Of a DNA stretch of 64,000 bases, positions 40,800 through 51,325 are shown piece by piece. This DNA is from Odontocerum albicorne (lineage: Eukaryota > Arthropoda > Insecta > Trichoptera > Odontoceridae). The notes below the pieces were generated by a model. That model saw nothing but the letters and a program-made list of their open reading frames with translations, was not told where the DNA came from and did no database searches. Both the position numbers and the translations under genes were made by a program. Numbering within the stretch: the stretch's first letter is position 1; each line of letters begins with the position of its first letter. The stretch lies in assembly GCA_949825065.1 (NCBI GenBank), contig OX463855.1, positions 35,206,281-35,270,280 on the forward strand, in the 5' to 3' direction.

Positions 40800-42655
40800 A
40801 AAGAAGAAGAAGAAAAGGCAGATAATGTTATGGGCAAGCTGAGAAAGAACGTGGTTAGAGTTTGAGATCTTAAAATTTGAATTTGAGAAAAAAAATAAAG
40901 TATTTTGTAAGAAAGAAAAAAAAGTAGCAAAGATAAAAATGTAAGAAGAGAAGGCAGATAATTATGGGCAGTCTGAGAAAGGATGGCAATAGCTGAGATT
41001 TAAAATTAATAGCAATTTGAAAAGAATACTAATGTTGTAATAAAGACGAAACTAGCAAAGATCAAAATCTAAGAAGAAGAAGCAAAGGCATATAAAATTA
41101 TTAGCAAGCTGAGAAAGAACGTGGTTAGAGGTTGAGATTTTAAAATTTGAATTTGAAAAAAAATAAAGTATTTTGTAGTAAAGAAAAAAAGTAGCAAAGA
41201 TAAAAATGTAAGAAGAAAAGGCAGATAATTATGTGCAATCTAGAAATGATGGCAATAGCTGAGATTTAAAATTAATAGCAATTTGAAAACGAATACTAAT
41301 GTTGTAATAACGACGAAACTAGCAAAGATCAAAATCTAAGAAGAAGAAGAAAAGGCATATAAAATTATTAGCAAGCTGAGAAAGAACGTGGTTAGAGGTT
41401 GAGATTTTAAAATTTGAATTTGAAAAAAAATAAAGTATTTTGTAGTAAAGAAAAAAAGTAGCAAAGATAAAAATGTAAGAAGAAAAGGCAGATAATTATG
41501 GGCAATCTGAGAAACGATGGCAATAGCTGAGATTTAAAATTAATAGCAATTTGAAAAGGAATACTAATGTTGTAATAAAGACGAAACTAGCAAAGATCAA
41601 AATCTAAGAAGAAGAAGAAAAGGCATATAAAATTATTAGCAAGCTGAGAAAGAACGTGGTTAGAGGTTGAGATTTTAAAATTTGAATTTGAAAAAAAATA
41701 AAGTATTTTGTAGTAAAGAAAAAAAAAGTAGCAAAGATAAAAATGTAAGAAGAGAAGGCAGATAATTATGTGCAATCTAGAAATGATGGCAATAGCTGAG
41801 ATTTAAAATTAATAGCAATTTGAAAACGAATACTAATGTTGTAATAACGACGAAACTAGCAAAGATCAAAATCTAAGAAGAAGAAGAAAAGGCATATAAA
41901 ATTATTAGCAAGCTGAGAAAGAACGTGGTTAGAGGTTGAGATTTTAAAATTTGAATTTGAAAAAAAAATAAAGTATTTGTAATAACGAAAAAAAGTAGCA
42001 AAGATAAAAATGTAAGAAGAAAAGGCAGATAATTATGTGCAATCTAGAAATGATGGCAATAGCTGAGATTTAAAATTAATAGCAATTTGAAAACGAATAC
42101 TAATGTTGTAATAACGACGAAACTAGCAAAGATCAAAATCTAAGAAGAAGAAGAAAAGGCATATAAAATTATTAGCAAGCTGAGAAAGAACGTGGTTAGA
42201 GGTTGAGATTTTAAAATTTGAATTTGACAAAAAAATAAAGTATTTGTAATAACGAAAAAAAGTAGCAAAGATAAAAATGTAAGAAGAAAAGGCAGATAAT
42301 TATGTGCAATCTAGAAATGATGGCAATAGCTGAGATTTAAAATTAATAGCAATTTGAAAACGAATACTAATGTTGTAATAACGACGAAACTAGCAAAGAT
42401 CAAAATCTAAGAAGAAGAAGAAAAGGCATATAAAATTATTAGCAAGCTGAGAAAGAACGTGGTTAGAGGTTGAGATTTTAAAATTTGAATTTGAAAAAAA
42501 AATAAAGAATTTTGTAGTAAAGAAAAAAAGTAGCAAAGGTAAAAATGTAAGAAGAAAAGGCAGATAATTATGGGCAATCTGAGAAACGATGGCAATAGCT
42601 GAGATTTAAAATTAATAGCAATTTGAAAAAGAATACTAATGTTGTAATAAATTTG
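40800..42655 (-). repeat. leader tandem repeats of BEL, ~267 bp x 7
   Basis: On the + strand GAGAAAGAACGTGGTTAGAG recurs at 40841, 41111, 41378, 41645, 41915, 42182 and 42449 (steps 270, 267, 267, 270, 267, 267). Each unit is a dimer of two related halves: TAAAATTTGAATTTGAAAAA...AAAATGTAAGAAGAAAAGGC and TTAATAGCAATTTGAAAA...AAAATCTAAGAAGAAGAAG. Non-coding and purine-rich on this strand. It occupies most of the ~2.56 kb between the 5' LTR and gag. Confidence 0.93.
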
Positions 42656-43300
42656 AGAGTTTAAAATATGAAGCACGATGTATAAACGACGAAATAGTGA
42701 ATGAGGAGCAGAAGTTTAGCAGCAACTTGAAAAGTGAATAATACTGGAAAAAATTTAAAAACTTAATATTTTATAATTTACTATAATAAATAGTTCGTGT
42801 TCAAAACTGGGATGCTTCCCCCAAAGATATTTAGAACAACTTGTTATTTGCTCGCGTTATCAAAGAGAACATCGTTAGTAATTTAATAAATGCATTCACA
42901 ATTCGATAAAGTCAAATTGCAACAACAATTGTTTCCTGTTATTTTTTAAAATATACCGATGGTAATTCGGTCTAAAAATAGACAAAACACGTTACTTATT
43001 TGAATATAACTCGGTGATTTAAATATTCTTTGAATTGAATAAAATTAATATGTACCCGCAATAATTTATTTAGTTTGAAATGAATAATGGATTATTAGAA
43101 TTTACAAACATGATACACTAATTCAACACCTGTATATTCGCTTTGTGATGACACAAACTTTGAGGAATTTTTTTTTTCTTTGAAGGGAGAAATGTTTTTG
43201 ACTTTGAAATGATTTTGAATCGGATTATTAAAAGGCGGCTGTAATTGATTTAGCTTGAGATAGTTGGTTCAGTGGACTGTTTTATCATGGCTATGGTAAC
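42656..43300 (-). other. unique part of the BEL leader
   Basis: AT-rich single-copy sequence between PBS and leader repeats. No ORF of note. Confidence 0.6.
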
Positions 43301-43315
43301 GGATTCGAAGGACCA
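43301..43315 (-). other. BEL primer-binding site, tRNA-Tyr-like
   Basis: Two bases inside the 5' LTR, the element strand reads TGGTCCTTCGAATCC. The first 11 bases complement the 3' end of insect tRNA-Tyr (TCGAAGGA-CCA, from memory). Later bases match less well. TGG next to the LTR is the expected start of a PBS. Confidence 0.7.
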
Positions 43316-43317
43316 TA

Positions 43318-43754
43318 TGGTTTGGCGTTAGCCAAACCGGAAAGAATAGGATATAAAGGGATTCTACTCACGGTTGTGGTGCAGGTTCGATGGTGGCGTG
43401 GATAGCAGGATTCAGAGATCTCGGCTAACATCAGGCAACCCGTCGTGCACTTTCTCGTGGTTGTCGCGGTTGGTCATGGGTAACTCGGCCCAGGTTTCGG
43501 CGATGAAGAGCGTGCCGGCGACGTGGCTAGCCCGGGTTTGAGGTCTTCTCCCGGCGATGGTCTACGGACAAGTGAAGGAGACCGGGCGGAATGGTCGTCG
43601 AGGTAATCGTGACAGCCGGCGACAATAATCATATTCAATCGGCGTGATCAGTATGTGACAATACCACCGCGCGGGGCCAGTCGCGGCGACAGGGAGGCCG
43701 ATATCAGGGCCGGCCCAACAAGATGATACTTCGCGTCACGCATCGGCGTGATCA
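43318..43754 (-). repeat. BEL 5' LTR
   Basis: 437 bp. I found no difference from the 3' LTR when reading both copies base by base. Followed on the + strand by the TCAAT duplication. Confidence 0.95.
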
Positions 43755-44700
43755 TCAATTTTAGAAAGTGATATTTTTTTTTTCTCAATATATGACCCAG
43801 ATAGGCAATATTTCGAAATTTTACGTTTTTTAACACTTGCCACCCTGTGATGGATAGCGAGTGACCAGGACTTATATTTTATTTGATTATTCGACGTTTT
43901 AAAACATAATAAAATTATTTTTATAGCTAATGACAAAAAATAACTCAGCAGATTTTGCATAATCTTAATTTAAAATATACATCTTTCACTGGACGCTTAG
44001 CGTCCATCACCGTGGCTAGCGGAAGTTTTTAGCACAGTAAGGCAAGTGTTAAGAACTTTTTTTTCTATTTATGCTAGAGCTATAATGAAACCACGAAGTT
44101 CTGAGCATTGTGCGAAGTATCCACATTTTGAATGATTCCAGCTTATTTAGCATTCTAGTCTTTATCGTACATGTTTCAACATCATACAGTAGAAAAGACC
44201 ACACGTAACGCTTAATAATGCGTTGCAGAAGTTTAATATTAAAATAATTATCGCAGAAAGCTAATATCTTAAGCATCTTGCATATGCCATTTCAATTCGG
44301 CATAACTTCCTTATCTGAGTCAAGGTCACGAGTTATCAAACTTCCTAGATTTTTGAAACTGTCGACTTGCTCTACAGGTTGCCCGAACAGCTGCTGGGAT
44401 GCACCATTGTGAGACTTAACTTTAGAACTTAAACTTTGTTTTTCGCACCTTAATATTAAGTCTTTGCTCTACGCCTGCTATGTTTCATCTATTTTGTATA
44501 AACTAAAATTAAATGCTAGGATTACTGTATTATCAGCGTATTTTATTACATCGACGAACACTTCATTTATTTTTCTGCCCTTTATTTGATTTAAATGGTA
44601 TTTTTGTAAATGTTCGTTCGAATAGAAATTCAACAGAAGTGGTGAAATGATACAGCCTTGACGTACACCATTTTTTAATTTCTACTGCAGATATTTTTTT
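43755..44700 (-). pseudogene. LINE RT core and thumb (family F), part upstream of the BEL insertion
   Basis: Minus-strand frames in order: GVRQGCIISPLLLNFYSNEH, DVIKYADNTVILAFNF, ASQQLFGQPVEQVDSFKNLG, SLITRDLDSDKEV, IIKRYVWSFLLYDVETCTIK, RMLNKLESFKMWILRTML, NIAYLGHILRKKKYHFLKL. These are RT palm to C-terminal motifs. The catalytic YADD reads YADN, and there are stops and frameshifts. It ends exactly at the BEL duplication and continues at 34460 leftwards. Confidence 0.82.
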
Positions 44701-45128
44701 TTTTCTGGCCAAATTTTACTTCTGCTTTCTGTTGCCACTTGATATATATTATTCTATACTATTTTCAAATTTTAATTATTTATTGTTATTAGATATAATA
44801 AAATTGTATCAAATGTTTAGTAAATATTATAAACAATTCCAAAGCACCATAATGTTAATAAAAACATCAAATAACTCATCTGTCTAAATTCACATCTATT
44901 CACTCACAAACCAATGTGAATGAATTACTCTTTAAAGCTCATCCCTCCTCGTTCTCCCCCTGTCAAAGAGCCACCTTTTTGCATTTTTTTTTTATGATTT
45001 GAAGGTGTGACGTAAAAATCTCTCATCATATTTAATAGCTCGTCAAAATGCTTTCAGAATGGGTGAGTTTCACTTAGCAAATACTCAGCGAAACCCAGTT
45101 AGTAAAGTATTTTCATTTTGTTTTCCAG
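44701..45128. other. intron sequence 5' of the second host exon
   Basis: AT-rich. Ends in the acceptor CATTTTGTTTTCCAG before 45129. No further exon or repeat recognised. Confidence 0.5.
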
Positions 45129-45230
45129 TTGGCTGTGAGGACGGCAGCTGCGTACTCGAGTGCCCTTATGATGGAAACCCGGCCAATGCCTGTAACTGCA
45201 AACCTGAGAATTCCATCTTTGTTACTCCAG
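45129..45230 (+). CDS. host gene exon, cysteine-rich extracellular module
   Basis: A 102-nt exon between acceptor TTTTCCAG and donor GTAAGA. Joined to the single leftover base of 19200-19282 it gives I, then GCEDGSCVLECPYDGNPANA and CNCKPENSIFVTP, with one base left over. Six cysteines are spaced C-x4-C-x3-C-x9-C-x-C. Both exons end in VTP and have the same 1-base phase, as expected for a modular extracellular protein with repeated, phase-matched exons. The composition stands out from the AT-rich flanks. No next exon is recognisable before the window ends. Gene identity unknown. Confidence 0.75.
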
Positions 45231-45604
45231 GTAAGACAAACTATTTTTTTACATACTTACAATATGCGTATAAAATGTATGTTGTGTTTTAAATTAAAAT
45301 TTACGACGTCTTAAATTTATGTTGTGAATATAACTAAGTGATTTTGTTCGGGACTGTGAAAATAAGGCGTTGTGTGGTTTTCTCTAAGCGTATTTTTGAG
45401 ATACAGGGTGCAGCTGAAACATCTTCTGTATTTGCCACGGCCGCTGTTCAGGTGCTAGAAATGCGGGGTGGAGTGGAATTATATAGTTGAATATTTTACC
45501 ATTTTAGTCCGTCTTTATGGTATAGAGTGGTAAACATTGTGCATTCACGATTGAAACTTATAGGTATATAAAAAAATCCGATTCTTATTATCGTAACGTA
45601 CAAA
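45231..45604. other. intron sequence
   Basis: No gene or repeat recognised. Confidence 0.4.
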
Positions 45605-45829
45605 AAAGTACCCGGCGGTAAGTAATACACATCGGGCTTAAGAAAGATACTGTCCGCCATAATCGGTTAACTTTGGCTTTGTAGAGCGTCGTCTCTGTCA
45701 TTGTAGATACCGGACTGTTAGCGCATCGTGCGACAGAGACGACGCTCTACAAAGCCGAAGTTAGCCAATTATGGCTGACAGTCTCTTTCTTAAGCCCGAT
45801 GTCTACTACTTACCGCCGGGTACTGTACG
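45605..45829. mobile_element. MITE family M1, copy D
   Basis: AGTACCCGGCGGTAAGTAAT on the left and CTTACCGCCGGGTACTG on the right, with TA after the right end. Centre ATTGTAGATACCGGACTGTT. Confidence 0.82.
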
Positions 45830-45894
45830 TCACTATTAATTTTAAAATTAAAGAAACAGATACATAAATATAGGTTAATTTATAGCAATGTGAT

Positions 45895-45960
45895 ATGTGC
45901 ACATCGGATCAAATACACTGGTGTGGCCGGTGAGTTTGCTGGTGTGCAAAATATAATTAA
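45895..45960 (+). repeat. SINE family 1 fragment
   Basis: ATCGGATCAAATACACTGGT followed by GTGGCCGGTGAGTTTGCTGG. Confidence 0.6.
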
Positions 45961-45980
45961 TTAAAAGAGGATTTATACAC

Positions 45981-46111
45981 GTGTGCTGTCGCGATTTGTC
46001 AGTCGTTGTCAAGCGTTCTAGGGACCGAGACGACGCTCTAGAAAGCCGAAGTTAGCCGATTATAGCCGACAGTCTCTTAAGCCCGATTTATATTACTTAC
46101 CGCTGGGTAGT
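45981..46111. mobile_element. MITE family M1, right half (copy E)
   Basis: ACGTGTGCTGTCGCGATTTG through GAGACGACGCTCTAGAAAGC to CTTACCGCTGGGTAGTG, then TA. The left arm is missing. Confidence 0.7.
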
Positions 46112-46526
46112 GTAATTTTGTACGCTCCTCATACTAAGTTGAAACGCTACAGTTCCTGACAGCAAGATCATATTATTGTGGATTACAAACTCTAGAACTA
46201 CAAGTTCCAATCTTTTTTTAAATCATCTGGTTGGGTTTGCAGCGTTCGAACATCACAAAACGTCCAAGCACATGCCTTTACCCAATCTCCACGAAGTTCA
46301 GCCGGTTAGCATGCTGTCACTATGGAAATATCTGATCGGAGTTAGAGGAATATTTTACCCCCAGATCTTCTGTGCAAAATAGTGGTTGTAAACGAATTTA
46401 ATGAACGCCAAATGGGTCAACCGCAGTGCATCTTGGTAGATTGAAAACTGATATCCGACACGAAATCGGGGCAATACCGTTAGAAATTACGTGTGTATAG
46501 AAAATGTAAATGAAATTAAAATATAT
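46112..46526. other. unassigned sequence
   Basis: No feature recognised. A 68-codon frame at 46176-46382 has no motif. Confidence 0.35.
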
Positions 46527-46755
46527 TATTTATATTTAAGGCATTAACATTGTGGAGGTTTAAAGACATTGTTATTTGTTTTATCAAACACTGTTTATTT
46601 CACTTTTTTTTGTAACGGTACCCTACCGGTTTCAAGGCTTTCACCTCATCATAAGGAAGCACAAACAAAACATTCTTGTTTGTGCTCCCCTGATGATGAG
46701 GTGAAAGCCTTGAAACCGGTAGGGTTATACCGTTTAATAAAACAAATTACAATAA
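46527..46755. mobile_element. foldback MITE family M2, copy 3
   Basis: AAGGCATTAACATTGTGGAG, CAAACACTGTTTATTTCACT, GGTACCCTACCGGTTTCAAG and the inverse after ACAAACAAAACATTCTTGTT. The right outer arm is shortened. Confidence 0.78.
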
Positions 46756-46796
46756 ATTAAGATAGATGGGAATTTAATATCGTCATCATTGCTGGG

Positions 46797-47335
46797 TTTC
46801 ACAGTTGTAGTTCCCTTCGCCATTCCGACGTCAATTCAGTTGGAAAGCAAAACTGTGCATTGGAGTTTTTTTTTAAACCTTGCGAGCTTATTGCGATGTG
46901 GCAATATCTTTCAACCGACCAGAATGGTGTTTTAATGGGGCCTAAGTGAAAACCAGACTGGAATCCCTTTTTTTTTATTTTGGTTCCAACGGGGATCGAA
47001 CCCGCAATCTCCAGATCGGGAGACCAACAGGTCACGGAGGTCATCGTACTTTGGTTATTTTTCCTTTAAGTTAGTGAGTCCTTGCATACCAGTAAACTCA
47101 CCGTTCACACTGCTGTACTGAATCCGATGGTACACCAAAGTGGGACGATTGGAGCATACCGGCACATGTTATTTTTCTTATTTTTTTAAAGAATACATAT
47201 GACCAAAGTCATAGGTATCCTAGGCGATAAAAAAATGATTGTATCATTCGAAGGGAGTGGCACAGCGTGAAGTTCGAACCGGCAACCTACCGCATGAAGT
47301 CTACTGCGTTACCGCGCTTTCATGCACTTGAATTA
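46797..47335 (-). repeat. SINE family 1, nearly full length, with a nested SINE
   Basis: Minus order: tRNA-like head at 47245-47330 (GCGGTAACGCAGTAGACTTC, B box GGTTCGAACTTC), then GATACCTATGACTTTGGTCA, GTGGGACGATTGG-type middle, TGCAAGGACTCACTAACTTA, then CAACTGAATTGACGTCGGAA. Interrupted at 46866-47045 by SINE family 2. Confidence 0.72.
46866..47045 (-). repeat. SINE family 2, full copy nested in SINE family 1
   Basis: Minus strand: GATGACCTCCGTGACCTGTT, B box GGGTTCGATCCCCGT, body TTCACTTAGGCCCC, tail TCTGGTCGGTTGAAAGATAT and TGCCACATCGCAATAAGCTC. Confidence 0.75.
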
Positions 47336-47934
47336 GTGTATAATTATTTTTGACTTTAAATAAATAAACATGGATATAAAAATAATGATAACAACGATGT
47401 CAATTTAGTAATAAAAAAAAACAATTAAAAATATATTAAAATATACTTTTCATTTTAGTTCAACTCTGGCAATACTAGATAAAGAAATATTAACATTTTA
47501 TATGAAGAAATATTTTAAATTGGGTGTGAAAACAACATGCCGATGACACCTAATTTTTTTCAGCCAATTTCAAACGAAAGCTGGTCTCATATTTAAGGGA
47601 AGGCAAAACAAGATTCGTTATTTATTGGTTATTTATGAAATATTTTTAAGCCTATGGGACCCTGGGATAAGGCTGTATTGTATGATGCCCCTTTTATTAA
47701 CTTTTCAAAGTAGGTAGTTATTTATGCTGCACCCTGTACCTCTACTTGCGGGAGGATGGTTATTAAGTACCCTTAGTTTTATGCTTTTAAGTTTTTTCTA
47801 TATACTTAGGGATACTTTTTTATTAACTTGAGGAGGGATCTAAGGGTGTGTTTTTTTTTCATTGCTGACATAAACAACATTAAATTCAACATTGCTAAAA
47901 AAACATATAGTTTTATATTCCTGATAACTTCTTC
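47336..47934. other. spacer with a dispersed repeat at 47500-47690
   Basis: TTGGGTGTGAAAACAACATG, TTAAGGGAAGGCAAAACAAG and TTTTTAAGCCTATGGGACCC reappear inverted at 50590-50755. Otherwise AT-rich and featureless. Confidence 0.5.
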
Positions 47935-48280
47935 TTCCTGGCTCCATCCCAACTCCACTGTCTGCGAAGACTGTTGGGGTCAGCTCTCCTCGTCCTCAGG
48001 TTGTATGCTCCTCTGTCCCGGACTACGTCCCCCAGGCCGTGCCTCTGCATCAGGTTATCTTTTTGCACCACCCATGAATTATTTGGTTCTTCTTCTGGTT
48101 GTTATTCGAGGAAGATCCATGGAGATTGCCTGGTTCACAATGTGATCGGGTGCTCTGCGTCCAACGTGTCCACACCATCTCAATCGCCTCTCCTCCATCT
48201 TACTGTTGATGTCTGTAACACCTAGGCTTCCACGAATGCGTGAACTTTTTATTTTGTCTCTTAGGGACACATATTCCTGA
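47935..48280 (-). pseudogene. LINE endonuclease-RT C-terminal fragment (family B), copy 2
   Basis: Minus strand: LRDKIKSSRIRGSLGVTDIN, SKMEERRLRWCGHVGRRAPD, HIVNQAISMDLPRITTRRRT, then a shifted frame to RADPNSLRRQ. Close relative of 4990-5600. Confidence 0.78.
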
Positions 48281-48548
48281 TAACTATTTGAGATAAATTA
48301 TTGAAATATTTAAACTGGTAATATGTAGAACTCACTTGCCAAGTCCTCTTCTTTGTTTAGAGGGCTGTCCCTTTTGAACGGGACTTCGAATATTGTTATT
48401 TTCAGAAAATGTTTTTAAAAACAGAATATCCAGATTTTTCTAGTAATGGGCTATCTTTTAATTGTTTGATATTGTTCAGCGATGGCAAAATGTGACACGC
48501 ATAAAATTGTCGATGGCACACCGAAGCATTCAAAGCATGTACAATATT
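48281..48548. other. spacer
   Basis: Nothing recognised. Confidence 0.3.
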
Positions 48549-48797
48549 ATGTTTATAGTTAAGGCATTAACGTTGTGGAGTTTTAAATACATTGTAATTT
48601 ATTTTATTAAACACTGTTTATTCCACTTTTTTGTAACGATATAAATCTACTGGTTTCAAGGCTTTGTCTTGTTTGTGCTTGTCTTCAAGTCTTGTTTGTG
48701 CTCCCCTGAAGATGAGGTGAAAGCCTTTAAACCGGTAGGGTTATACCGTTACATAAAAAGGGAATAAACAGTATTTGACAAAATAAATTACAATGTA
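48549..48797. mobile_element. foldback MITE family M2, copy 4
   Basis: AAGGCATTAACGTTGTGGAG, TTAAACACTGTTTATTCCAC and GAAGATGAGGTGAAAGCCTT. The central part is rearranged (CTTGTTTGTGCTTGTCTTCA). Confidence 0.78.
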
Positions 48798-49564
48798 CAA
48801 TATTTTAGGAATTTTAAGGAAAAAAACATTTTTTCTGGCAATACCACTGCCAGTCATTGCCTGTCGACAGTAACGGGGTGCCTATCAATGGGACAGGGTA
48901 ACGTTTTCATTTTCAGTTTTTGAAGATTTTTTTTGTGTTGGGTGGTTCGTTTTTTTTCCATAGAGGTGCCGTCTGTGTATCGTCACTGGATGGTGTTATT
49001 TTTAAAGCAAGAAAAGGATATCTAGTGCAATAGGCATTAAATTCGTTGTAAAGTGGTTGTTTTTCCCGCCGAAAAGTTTTGCCGCCATTCGACAGAAAAA
49101 AATAAACTCTCTGTAATGGGAGAAACATAATATGAACCTGATAATAACTATTTTTCCATGCCATCAATTGTTATTAAATAATAAAACAAAAATACATTGT
49201 CTGTTCTTAGTCACGTTTGTTCACATCTTGTGGTTATGGATTATGTAAATTATTTTCGCGGTTTTCGAGAAGTTTTCGTAAGTAAAATTATCAGTCCTAT
49301 AAATGGATTCTAATAAAAAATATGTAGTCAATTTAGCTACAAAAAAATATTTTTTTAGCTTGAATATAAAAGGTCTTATTTGCTGCCCCGTTGTAATGTT
49401 GCCAGGAAAATAAAAAAAAAGGCTACAAAATTTACGATTTTTTTTACCATGCACGAATGTTGATTATAGTGTCGTTAAGCATCGAGATTAAAGTCGTTGC
49501 GGTCATTGATCTCCAATTATTGTCAGTCGAACCTCTTCCTTTAACTTCCTCTGGGAGACGTGAT
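48798..49564. other. unassigned AT-rich sequence
   Basis: Open frames at 48913-49167 and 49221-49454 have no recognisable motif and cross homopolymer runs. Nothing supported. Confidence 0.35.
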
Positions 49565-50045
49565 ACACTGAAAAATATCTGGCTGATAGAGAAAAATCAA
49601 GGAAAGTATAGTTGGATCAAGCGAATTATATTTTGAAAGAAAGAAATTTAAAATGTCAAGAGTCTTCACAAGAGCTGTGGGAGAAGATGTACCAGAAGTG
49701 AAAGGAAAGAATAGATGGATCTATAGTTCAGAAGTTCTAGGATGAGTCCTGTGACAGCTCACAAATTTGCCCCAATACAACCTTGTAACGATGTTCAGTA
49801 ATTTTAATTATTTTATCAACTTTAATATAAGCCTCAATTCTAATAAATAGCAAGTTATTTAGGTAAATACATTACATAAGGTTGTATTGGGGCAAATTTG
49901 TGACCTGTCACAGGACTCATCCTAGAATTTCCGAACTATATATAGTGAATGATACTTTGAAAGAAGGAAGTGTAAAATCATCAAAGAAATCGCTGGAGAT
50001 GTATAAGGAAGTGTATGAGAAGTCCAAAGAAGGTTGTATCAAGTA
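49565..50045 (+). pseudogene. LINE RT C-terminal remnant (family A), split by MITE M3
   Basis: AAGGAAAGTATAGTTGGATC, AAGCGAATTATATTTTGAAA and similar words match the tail sequence at 10124-10345 and 28430-28570. Badly decayed. Confidence 0.5.
49736..49936. mobile_element. MITE family M3, complete, 201 bp
   Basis: TIR GTTCAGAAGTTCTAGGATGA (right inverse GTTCGGAAATTCTAGGATGA), continuing about 60 bp through GTCCTGTGACAG and AATTTGCCCCAATACAACCT. TATA lies on both sides. One-armed relative at 16204-16355. Confidence 0.75.
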
Positions 50046-50089
50046 AATGTATTTTATATAGTAATATCTAGTTTTTCAAAAAAAAAAAA

Positions 50090-50215
50090 AAAAAAACAGT
50101 GGTGTAACTCCACGGCACAGCTTCCCTTTCCAACACTGAACTGACGTTGAAATGGCGAAGAGATCTTCGACAACAAGGTCTAATAACGGAGACAATGTGT
50201 TGATATACGACACCT
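50090..50215 (+). repeat. SINE family 1 3' part after a poly-A run
   Basis: CTCCACGGCACAGCTTCCCT, CTGACGTTGAAATGGCGAAG and TCGACAACAAGGTCTAATAA. Preceded by a run of 18 A. Confidence 0.6.
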
Positions 50216-50789
50216 TGGTAATCTTCAGCAGTTGTCGGTCCTTATACCTTTACATACAAGCTAGCACTTCTACATTTGCTATAACATGATTTCTCAAGGG
50301 AATCTTGAAGATATATCTGTTGATCCACATCTCAAAAGCCTCGATTATATGCGGTATTTCTTGATTCAGTTTACGAACCTCCATTCCATTTAAGATAAAT
50401 TAGAAGATTTACATCTATAAAAATATTAAATCAATCTAAATAAGAGGAAACTTAATTAGATATAGACAAAGTCCATTAAGAGAAACCCTTGCAGAATAAG
50501 ATCCCCATTATAATTCTAAATGAAACGAATCTCCCCTTTAGTTAAAGGTTCGATGAAACATCTAATTACGGGAACACGCGGTATTACCTTATTCCCAGGA
50601 TCCCATAGGCTTAAAAAGATTTCATTAACAACCAATAAATTGCGAATCTCGTTTCACCTTCCCTTATATCTGAACAAAAGAAACATGAGGATGTATATGG
50701 TAGGTAAAACATGATGTATGTTGTTTTCACACCCAATTTTGAAATTCCGCTATCTATCAAATGTTTTTTCATACAATATTGAGATGTAT
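50216..50789. other. spacer with inverted dispersed repeat at 50590-50755
   Basis: 50590-50755 is the inverse of 47500-47690 (GGATCCCATAGGCTTAAAAA, TTTCACACCCAATTTTGAAA). Otherwise nothing. Confidence 0.5.
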
Positions 50790-51060
50790 GGTCGCGTGGT
50801 AACGCAGTGGACTTCCGTGAGGAAGGTTGCTTGTTCGAACTCCTGCTAATCCCCTTGATTGACACAGGCATTTTTTCCGTCTAGTATTCGGGGGGTATAA
50901 GGATACCTATGACTTCAGTCATATCTATTATTTAAAAAAAATGGGGGAAACCATGCCTTTTTGCTTCGATCGTCTCACATTAGATGTGATATCTGATTCA
51001 ATTCAACCGTATGACCGGTTAGTTTGCTGGTGTGCAATGGCTCACATTTATAAACATGAC
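50790..51060 (+). repeat. SINE family 1, 5' half
   Basis: Head GTCGCGTGGTAACGCAGTGG, B box TTGTTCGAACTCC, then ACACAGGCATTTTTTCCGTC, GGATACCTATGACTTCAGTC, CGATCGTCTCACATTAGATG and GGTTAGTTTGCTGGTGTGCA. Confidence 0.7.
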
Positions 51061-51224
51061 ACCACAAAGTGAAACAAACGTATTTTCTAAGATTCAAGAA
51101 AAAACATGACAATTTAATAAAGCGCCGTTTATAGAGCAAACTCTCCCCAAGGGCGCTCTAGCTGGGGACTCAAACCCATTATTATTGACAAAATATTTTA
51201 CAAAATAATATACTCGTATATAAG
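51061..51224. other. minor dispersed repeat
   Basis: AAGCGCCGTTTATAGAGCAA followed by AAGGGCGCTCTAGCTGGGGA. Similar to 56470-56535. Confidence 0.4.
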
Positions 51225-51325
51225 TCGAGTTAATGTTAAAGAGACGAATGATGTGCGTCTCAATAGGGAAGTCTGGCGTTCTCTCTTTTATGTTTACCCC
51301 GATGGGAACACAGTATGATGGTATG
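51225..51325 (+). pseudogene. LINE RT extreme C terminus (family A), small fragment
   Basis: TGTGCGTCTCAATAGGGAAG, TCTGGCGTTCTCTC and TTTACCCCGATGGGAAC match the WRSVLSAYPDGK tail at 33510-33590. Confidence 0.5.

Larger units (their letters stand above)
34461..43754 (-). mobile_element. BEL/Pao LTR retrotransposon, complete, 9,294 bp
   Basis: Two 437-bp LTRs that read as identical enclose PBS, long leader, gag and pol. The target-site duplication is TCAAT (34456-34460, 43755-43759), the usual length for this superfamily. Protein content is gag with three zinc knuckles, then protease, RT, RNase H and integrase in BEL order. There is no envelope frame. It lies antisense to the host gene, inside its 25.8 kb intron and inside an older LINE. 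Identical LTRs and open frames indicate a very recent insertion that may be competent to move. Confidence 0.95.

Noticed and set aside
34461..43754. An envelope gene in the BEL element, making it a retrovirus-like form
   Set aside because: Pol runs directly into the 3' LTR and no third frame is open between them.
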